Assembly (NCBI GenBank): GCA_034430215.1
Contig: DAOUFE010000044.1
Span: 1 to 64,000, forward strand
DNA: 64,000 bases
Direction: 5' to 3'
From: UBA4782 sp034430215
GTDB taxonomy: Bacteria > Chloroflexota > Anaerolineae > Anaerolineales > Anaerolineaceae
A program made the translations under genes and the position numbers. Below, piece by piece: positions 59,063 through 64,000 of this stretch (its first letter is position 1; each line of letters starts with the position of its first letter). The notes below the pieces were generated by a model. That model was not told the origin of the DNA. It did not search any database and saw nothing but the letters and a program-made list of their open reading frames with translations.

Positions 59063-59275
59063 TCAATTTAATTCACTCGTTTCTACATTTATTTGAATTT
59101 GATACCCTCTTTCTCCGAAATCAATATCCAGCTCAATGTTGCATTTCAAATCATCCAGGTAAAATGCAGCCCAGGATTCTTCTTGATCCAGTGAAAGAAT
59201 TGAACCAACAGGGTTTATATCCTGTTGCAAAACAGAAAGATCTCCTTCTGAGCTGCAAATCCAGAATAGCCTCAT
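59063..59275 (-). CDS. Small protein coupled to the upstream lipoprotein gene
   Basis: 70 residues, acidic, starting MRLFWICSSEGDLSVLQQDINPVG and continuing SWAAFYLDDLKCNIELDIDFGERGYQIQINVET. No membrane helix or known domain. Its ATG overlaps the stop of the lipoprotein gene in an ATGA junction, which favours a real, translationally coupled gene. The function is unknown. Confidence 0.6.
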   Translation of the reverse strand: MRLFWICSSEGDLSVLQQDINPVGSILSLDQEESWAAFYLDDLKCNIELDIDFGERGYQIQINVETSELN

Positions 59276-59892
59276 TTTTCTTTATTTCCTTGGCTTAAAT
59301 CATTCGTGAAGATGATCTCATTCTGATCGTTAAAAGCCTCAATTTTCTCCATGTTGAATCTACCTTCACGCGCCACCAGGTACGTGTTTTCATGAATTTC
59401 AGCACGCTGAACCTGATCGTCTTCCCAGGTGATCACAATTTTGGTAATCTGCGAATCGCGGATAAATCCGAAAGTTGTTGAGTAATCTTGTTTTAGAAAG
59501 GTTGTATTTCCCCAACTTCCCACTACGGTAATAGGTACTGAGTTCGTTGGATCGTTTACCTTATGGCATAACCCCGCACTGTTTTTTGCTTTCCAACCAT
59601 TGATCCTTGATTTTTCGATTTCAAGAGCAACCTCGCAAGTCTCCACGCCACCTTCAATATTTTTCCCGCTGTACTGTACAAGAACCAGAACCATGTCATT
59701 CACTGTGGTTGTTTGAATTGCCTCCACGGAATTGTCATTGATCGTAAAGCCTCCTGTTCTTATCTCTTTTACAAATTGCACAGCGGTTTCTTCAGGTGTA
59801 AATTTCACACCCCGAGATTTTTCTGAGCAACTTGCTAAAAACAAAGAAAATAAAAGAAGTAATCCGGCTGAAATCTTTAATCTATAATTCAT
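59272..59892 (-). CDS. Lipoprotein of unknown function
   Basis: 206 residues with a signal peptide and lipobox LASC (Cys about 22). The mature part is beta-rich (FTPEETAVQFVKEIRTGGFTINDNSVEAIQTTTVNDMVLVLVQYSGKN) and has two further Cys (ETCEVAL, SAGLCHKV) that could form a disulfide. I recognise no domain. ATG with GAGTTTTTAAAGAG upstream. The next gene starts within its stop codon. A long gene-poor region lies on its 5' side. Confidence 0.75.
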   Translation of the reverse strand: MNYRLKISAGLLLLFSLFLASCSEKSRGVKFTPEETAVQFVKEIRTGGFTINDNSVEAIQTTTVNDMVLVLVQYSGKNIEGGVETCEVALEIEKSRINGWKAKNSAGLCHKVNDPTNSVPITVVGSWGNTTFLKQDYSTTFGFIRDSQITKIVITWEDDQVQRAEIHENTYLVAREGRFNMEKIEAFNDQNEIIFTNDLSQGNKEK

Positions 59893-60594
59893 CTCTTTAA
59901 AAACTCCTCATTGGTTCAAAATTTTCAATAATCAATGGTTTCTTCAAAAAATATAAAAACTCGAACTCGATACTATCGTAATCCTTACACGCAAAGGCGT
60001 CGACTATCGAAAGATCAGTTACCAGGTAGTTATTTGGCGATTGTTTTATTCGTAAAAACAGACTACAACTAAGCTGGGAACTGTTCTTGAGTAGATATAA
60101 TTCATTTTCATCTGATCACTAATTGATATGAAGTGAGCAGTTCAATTCCTGGTTAGCCAAATAAATCGCATAGAGAAAAAACTTCATAACGAACGTGTTT
60201 TTCAGGATTATTTAGTGGAGGTGGGTTAGATAGAAGATTTCGTTGTATTACCAGATGTTTATTTTGATCGAATTTATACCTGGAACATAAATAGCAAAAG
60301 AAGAATGTTTACACTACCTCGAAGACGTGTTTCTTTGCTAAAGATCATCAATATTTCTATTTATCAGAGGAGAAGAAGATTTTGATCTATGGGTAACGTT
60401 TTTGTAACGGTGCTGTATTGGTTGAATGTAAAAATAGAGTAGATCAGACTGTAAAGCATAGGCAAAAATTATTCTAAAGAGACCTTATCTCTATGTCCTT
60501 TTTACCTTTGTTGAACGATTAATTAATTGAATGGTCTACCAGAAGAAACTGGCATTCAATTTTTACAAAATAGAAAGGACAAAGATCGATATTC
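59893..60594. other. 700-base intergenic region between divergent genes
   Basis: AT-rich with no ORF of note on either strand. It must hold the promoters of the lipoprotein gene and the sigma-factor operon. A direct repeat of GTAACG (in GGGTAACGTTTTTGTAACGG, about 60391-60410) could be part of an ECF-type -35 element, but no matching -10 is certain. No tRNA or terminator was recognised. Confidence 0.4.
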
Positions 60595-61167
60595 GTGACA
60601 CAGGAGCTCATTTTGTTCGACAACGTATATGAAAAAGCTGATGAAGTTAAACAGATTCAGCGCGCACAGAAAGAAATCCATCAATTTGCTGTTCTATATG
60701 ATCGCTACGTTCAACCGGTGTATCGTTTTCTGTTGGCTCGAACTGCAAATGTAGCAGAAGCTGAAGACCTGACATCGCAGACTTTCTTAACAGCTATGGA
60801 GAAACTGCAGTCTTACCGTCCTACCGGACACTTTTTATCATGGCTGATCAGTATTGCTCGAAACAAGCAGATTGATCATTACCGCAAGCGCCGATGGCAA
60901 AGCGTACTAGAGTTGGATGAAAATATTGCAGAAAACCAACAGGATTTGGTGAATAACCTCATAGTACAAGAACATCACGATGCACTTAGGCAGATACTAT
61001 CAGAACTACCGGAAAAAGATCGTGAATTGTTGAATTTACGTCTTGCGGCTCGAATGAGTTTTACAGAAATGGGCGATTACTTGCACAAAAGCGAAGATGG
61101 TGTAAAGAAAGCCTATTATCGTCTTCTGGAACGAATAAAAGCCAGAGTGGAGGGAAATTTTGGATAA
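60595..61167 (+). CDS. ECF-type RNA polymerase sigma factor
   Basis: 190 residues. Sigma region 2: LYDRYVQPVYRFLLARTANVAEAEDLTSQTFLTAMEKLQSYRP with SWLISIARNKQIDHYRKRRW (about 35-100). Region 4 is LSELPEKDRELLNLRLAARMSFTEMGDYLHKSEDGVKKAYYRLLERI (about 140-186). The GTG at 60595 is the outermost start, but AGGAG at 60602 stands 6 bases before a TTG at 60613, which may be the true one. It probably directs RNA polymerase to its own operon with the membrane protein and lipoprotein that follow. No promoter could be assigned with confidence. Confidence 0.9.
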   Translation: MTQELILFDNVYEKADEVKQIQRAQKEIHQFAVLYDRYVQPVYRFLLARTANVAEAEDLTSQTFLTAMEKLQSYRPTGHFLSWLISIARNKQIDHYRKRRWQSVLELDENIAENQQDLVNNLIVQEHHDALRQILSELPEKDRELLNLRLAARMSFTEMGDYLHKSEDGVKKAYYRLLERIKARVEGNFG

Positions 61168-61906
61168 TTTGTGTTTGGATGCTTTTGAATTGGAGTTGGA
61201 AAAAGCTATGGGGTTGAGTGATGCTTCACCTGAATTTGTTCAATCCCTTCGGCGAAAAGTATTGAATCCTCAAAAATCCAGTCATTGGCGGTGTCCACTT
61301 GTTTGGAGGGTTGCATTAGTTCTGGGGTTGGTCATGAGTTTTACGTTCTTTGCCATTGGACCACAAAATGTAGTGGCAGCAGTGCGTCAATGGCTGGGAC
61401 AGTATTTTCCAGGGATTGGCTTTATAGAGGATTCCGGTACGGTGCGGATTCTTGAATCACCTGCGAGTGTAAAAAGCGATGGAGTAGAAGTATCCGTTCG
61501 TTGGGCATACACCACTGAAGAGAAAACCGTTATTGCATATCCTGAAGAAAGTGATACCAGGATTTGTCAAAACTGGCTGATCTATTCGCCCGAAACAAAC
61601 CAGGAAATTCAAACGTTAGCTCTGGGAAAATTAGTGTTACCTGATGGTCATGAATTGGAATGGGATCATAATGGTGGTTATCAACCGGTTCCACCAGATA
61701 TAGATGATGCAATCCTCATCATCTATACCCATAAAGCAGTTCCAGATTGTCCCACAGATGTTAGCTGCAGATGCATGGATGAGGATCAGCGAATTGAGAT
61801 CCCGCTGAAATTTGTCACTCCACCGCCGGGAACTGCACTGGAAATATACGAAATGCAATTCACCCCTGTAGTTCCAACCGTGAAGGTTGAAAAAGATAAT
61901 GAATAA
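61160..61906 (+). CDS. Single-pass membrane protein, putative anti-sigma factor
   Basis: 248 residues. A short cytoplasmic N-terminus of about 50 residues, one membrane helix (about 51-74), and an external domain of about 170 residues with a DUF4179-like look (VEVSVRWAYTTEEKTVIAYP) and several Cys in VPDCPTDVSCRCMDED. The TTG start at 61160 has GGAGG 6 bases upstream and overlaps the sigma-factor stop by 8 bases. Gene order and topology suggest that it holds the sigma factor at the membrane, although the HxxxCxxC zinc motif of ZAS anti-sigma factors is absent. Confidence 0.65.
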   Translation: MDNLCLDAFELELEKAMGLSDASPEFVQSLRRKVLNPQKSSHWRCPLVWRVALVLGLVMSFTFFAIGPQNVVAAVRQWLGQYFPGIGFIEDSGTVRILESPASVKSDGVEVSVRWAYTTEEKTVIAYPEESDTRICQNWLIYSPETNQEIQTLALGKLVLPDGHELEWDHNGGYQPVPPDIDDAILIIYTHKAVPDCPTDVSCRCMDEDQRIEIPLKFVTPPPGTALEIYEMQFTPVVPTVKVEKDNE

Positions 61907-61918
61907 AGAGGAAACATC

Positions 61919-62878
61919 ATGGTAAAGAAGAGTTTATGTACGTTATTGCTTGCAACAATTCTATTGTCGGCTTGTGTGCAAAAAAATGCTGTTGACAACC
62001 AGGAGGCTGTTCAGCTTGATCCAGAAAAAGAAAGCGTAGATTTATTTGAAACAAGTATACCTGTCGAAGCCACAGATGCTACTTCAACGGCAGAAGATGA
62101 TCCAATTTCATCTCTCAAAGGAAAAATAGTTAAAGATAAAGAAGGGTATTATCTTGTGCTGGGGTTTGTCTATACTCCTGATGCCATGATCAATTATGGA
62201 TTTCCGGAAAGTTATCAATACCCTCATACACATATCAAGGAGGACATTCGTTTATTGGATGGTAACGGAACTGCCGTGGAATTTAATGAAGTTGATCCGG
62301 GCGAGTTGAATATGTATGTTGAAAATCCATTAGGTGAAGGGATAATTGACCCGCGCGTTTTACATATTCTCCAGAGCGAGATCGTAGAGCCGTTGACACT
62401 CGAAATGGTCAACCTGGTTCAGGAAGTTAATCTGGCAGAGCAATCTGATATGGCTTTTACCGTTTTGTTTGATGCAGGCTTTCCGGTGGAAAAAGATCAA
62501 TGGACAATCGATCAAACTGTTGAATTGATCCCGGAGCACCCTTTTACATTGAAGTATTTTGACGCCACATATTTCAATGACTATAACCAGGGCAAATATG
62601 ACGGACCGCAAAACTCATTTTTCAGCGGATCATTTTATCTGGAAGCTGCTGGATTTGAAGGGATCACCTTAACTCAGATAGTGCCGGAAGAAAGACAGGC
62701 AGAATTGCCTGAAGGCTGGGGTGGCTCTGAAGAAGCTTGTAGTGAAATGTTTGACCACTGCGTAAAGAGTGATGCCGGGTTGTTAAAAACAAATGACAAT
62801 ATCTACAATCTCCAAATTTCCGCTTATAGTCTGATCCTTCATGGACCCTGGCATGTTCAATTTGATCTACCAGAATAA
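61919..62878 (+). CDS. Lipoprotein in the sigma-factor operon
   Basis: 319 residues with a signal peptide and lipobox LSAC (Cys about 19), then a Thr/Glu/Asp-rich linker (about 25-60). The rest is mostly beta-strand with acidic patches and has two Cys in SEEACSEMFDHCVK near the C-terminus. No family recognised. It begins 12 bases after the putative anti-sigma gene (GAGGAAACATC-ATG) and is followed by a strong terminator, so the three genes form one operon. Confidence 0.78.
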   Translation: MVKKSLCTLLLATILLSACVQKNAVDNQEAVQLDPEKESVDLFETSIPVEATDATSTAEDDPISSLKGKIVKDKEGYYLVLGFVYTPDAMINYGFPESYQYPHTHIKEDIRLLDGNGTAVEFNEVDPGELNMYVENPLGEGIIDPRVLHILQSEIVEPLTLEMVNLVQEVNLAEQSDMAFTVLFDAGFPVEKDQWTIDQTVELIPEHPFTLKYFDATYFNDYNQGKYDGPQNSFFSGSFYLEAAGFEGITLTQIVPEERQAELPEGWGGSEEACSEMFDHCVKSDAGLLKTNDNIYNLQISAYSLILHGPWHVQFDLPE

Positions 62879-62908
62879 ATCTCTGTTTTGTTGAATTATT
62901 AAAACCCC

Positions 62909-62939
62909 AAAGAGCCGCAATCTTTTGCGGCTCTTTTTG
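62909..62939 (+). terminator. Terminator of the sigma-factor operon
   Basis: AAAGAGCCGCAA (62909-62920) and TTGCGGCTCTTT (62925-62936) form a perfect 12-bp stem with a 4-base loop and a T-run. 62940-63192 downstream shows no gene. Confidence 0.92.
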
Positions 62940-63192
62940 TATGATAATCACTCTCTGCCCGTTCGATCATCCTCCCGATGCCTTTTATTCACTTAAATTT
63001 TTTTATTGCAAGTCTTGTATTCACTGCAGTCGTTGATACTTTGTGAGTATTCACCTTGTGAGAAGGTATAATCATTTACATACGATTTTTCAATCGCTGC
63101 ATATATCTGTTCCTTTTTGTAAGTTAATTTACAAAAAAAATGCAAGAGACTAGAAAAATTTGGACATCCGGATTTTTCACTGATTTTGATTT

Positions 63193-63696
63193 ATGGGAAA
63201 TGAACAGTTCGAAAAATTTGAGGGAGCAATGAACGATAAATATTTAACAACCAGTACCAATCGAATGATCCAATGTATAGATGATCAAAATTTGCGTGAT
63301 TACCAGTTTCTACGTGAAATCGATCGGAATATCCAGGATTTGATCATTGGTTTTAATCTTGGTGTTGAAAAAATGTCAACTACTGGGGACCCTGCATTTT
63401 TAAAAGACTATACTACTGAAAAAGGACTGGAAAGATTCAAAGAAAAACATATAAACTGGAAAAACCAGGGAATCATCAAGTTAAGTTTGCTTTCTTACCA
63501 GTTTTTATCCTTTACGTTATCTGCTGATCAACAAAGGATACAGTCTTTTACCTTCGAAAAGTGGTCTTTTGGTTATCAAAATGGGCAGCAGATTGCTACA
63601 GAAGGTTCAGTGGATGGGTATGATATTCGTAAAATTGATGGCAAATGGTTGATCGATTCTGTAACATTCTACGCTCCAGCAATAAACCCTGGATAA
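63193..63696 (+). CDS. Hypothetical protein, possibly NTF2-like
   Basis: 167 residues, no signal peptide or membrane helix. The C-terminal part, FTFEKWSFGYQNGQQIATEGSVDGYDIRKIDGKWLIDSV, has the strand pattern and the closing W-x-I/V-D-S-V often seen in NTF2-like or ARC6-IMS-like domains; this is tentative. The ATG at 63193 lacks a Shine-Dalgarno; an in-frame ATG at 63229 with GGGAG close upstream is an alternative. It stands alone before a bidirectional terminator. Confidence 0.6.
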   Translation: MGNEQFEKFEGAMNDKYLTTSTNRMIQCIDDQNLRDYQFLREIDRNIQDLIIGFNLGVEKMSTTGDPAFLKDYTTEKGLERFKEKHINWKNQGIIKLSLLSYQFLSFTLSADQQRIQSFTFEKWSFGYQNGQQIATEGSVDGYDIRKIDGKWLIDSVTFYAPAINPG

Positions 63697-63697
63697 G

Positions 63698-63726
63698 AAA
63701 TAACCTGGCAATAAGCCAGGTTATTT
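63698..63726. terminator. Bidirectional terminator between convergent small genes
   Basis: AAATAACCTGGC (63698-63709) and GCCAGGTTATTT (63715-63726) form a perfect 12-bp stem with a 5-base loop. Confidence 0.85.
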
Positions 63727-63741
63727 CAGGGCGATGATCGG

Positions 63742-63924
63742 CTACGATTTTTTTTGCTTTTTGAAGATGGAGAGAGCAAGTAAAAGAATAACAACTATTG
63801 GGCCGAATATCATTCCATAAGAATTCACTAATTTATCAGTAAACCCCGGGAAAATTGCATATAGAACTGCAAATGCTACACCAGTGATACATAAATATTT
63901 GATGAATTGTTCAAAGAATTTCAT
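63742..63924 (-). CDS. Small two-helix membrane protein
   Basis: 60 residues: MKFFEQFIKYLCITGVAFAV..., a first membrane helix (about 8-27), a short loop with FTDKLVNSYG, a second helix (about 35-53) and a basic tail KKQKKS. A GGGAGG four bases before the ATG supports translation. No family recognised. Confidence 0.65.
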   Translation of the reverse strand: MKFFEQFIKYLCITGVAFAVLYAIFPGFTDKLVNSYGMIFGPIVVILLLALSIFKKQKKS

Positions 63925-64000
63925 TCATCCTCCCGGATTATTTAGCAAATTTGCAATAATGAATTCCTTTTTATTCGTTGGCAATAGATTATTTTACTGA

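Overview
The window looks like a chromosomal segment of an anaerobic bacterium of the phylum Chloroflexota, probably class Anaerolineae. This is inferred, not proven. It rests on lipoprotein binding proteins with Thr/Glu/Ala-rich linkers, a short EF-Ts of about 200 residues, a GAAC-N4-GTTC LexA box, moderate GC and oxygen-sensitive enzymes (KamA; a decayed tungsten/molybdenum aldehyde oxidoreductase). No rRNA, CRISPR array, prophage or insertion sequence was recognised.

Layout. 1-4080 (+): translation/transcription block tuf (partial)-rpmG-tRNA-Trp-secE-nusG-rplK-rplA-rplJ-rplL. It has two separate L1-binding mRNA motifs, one before rplK and one before rplA, an L10 leader with a strong attenuator, and a perfect bidirectional terminator at the end. 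4.1-9.1 kb (-): GPH-type sugar symporter, GxGYxYP-family protein and FAD oxidoreductase as one operon, plus a small membrane protein. 9.2-14.7 kb (+): complete branched-chain amino acid-type (HAAT) ABC transporter livJ-H-M-G-F with a consensus promoter. 14.8-15.6 kb (-): lexA with an SOS box inside its promoter. 15.6-19.7 kb (+): KamA-family radical SAM aminomutase, aldo/keto reductase, DUF4190-like membrane protein and M29 aminopeptidase.

19.9-42.0 kb is a large carbohydrate-use region. It holds two closely related FGGY kinases, a UroD/methyltransferase-like protein, a SorC regulator leading a three-gene 2-oxo-acid (pyruvate/acetoin-type) dehydrogenase operon, and a divergent RhaS/LsrB-type sugar ABC transporter. 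On the opposite strand are a DUF4867-like protein, separate DhaL and DhaK, and a 3-hydroxyisobutyrate dehydrogenase-like enzyme. A multiply frameshifted aldehyde:ferredoxin oxidoreductase pseudogene, an SRPBCC protein, and a DeoR regulator with a BtpA/SgcQ protein complete it. Uptake, phosphorylation, a Dha-type kinase and an acetyl-CoA-forming dehydrogenase suggest a catabolic route for an unidentified small sugar or polyol. The substrate cannot be read from the sequence.

42.1-48.5 kb (-): housekeeping genes pheST (with a T-box), pyrH, tsf and rpsB with a structured leader. 48.5-64 kb is accessory: a putative polysaccharide enzyme with a sugar O-methyltransferase-like protein, a GGDEF protein, a class C beta-lactamase-like hydrolase, RNHCP-rsgA behind an attenuator, a candidate small RNA, two alpha/beta hydrolases, a lipoprotein with a coupled 70-aa ORF, and an ECF sigma factor-membrane protein-lipoprotein operon. 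Several genes there are unassigned. Coding calls and most promoters and terminators come from direct reading; family names come from motif recognition without database searches.
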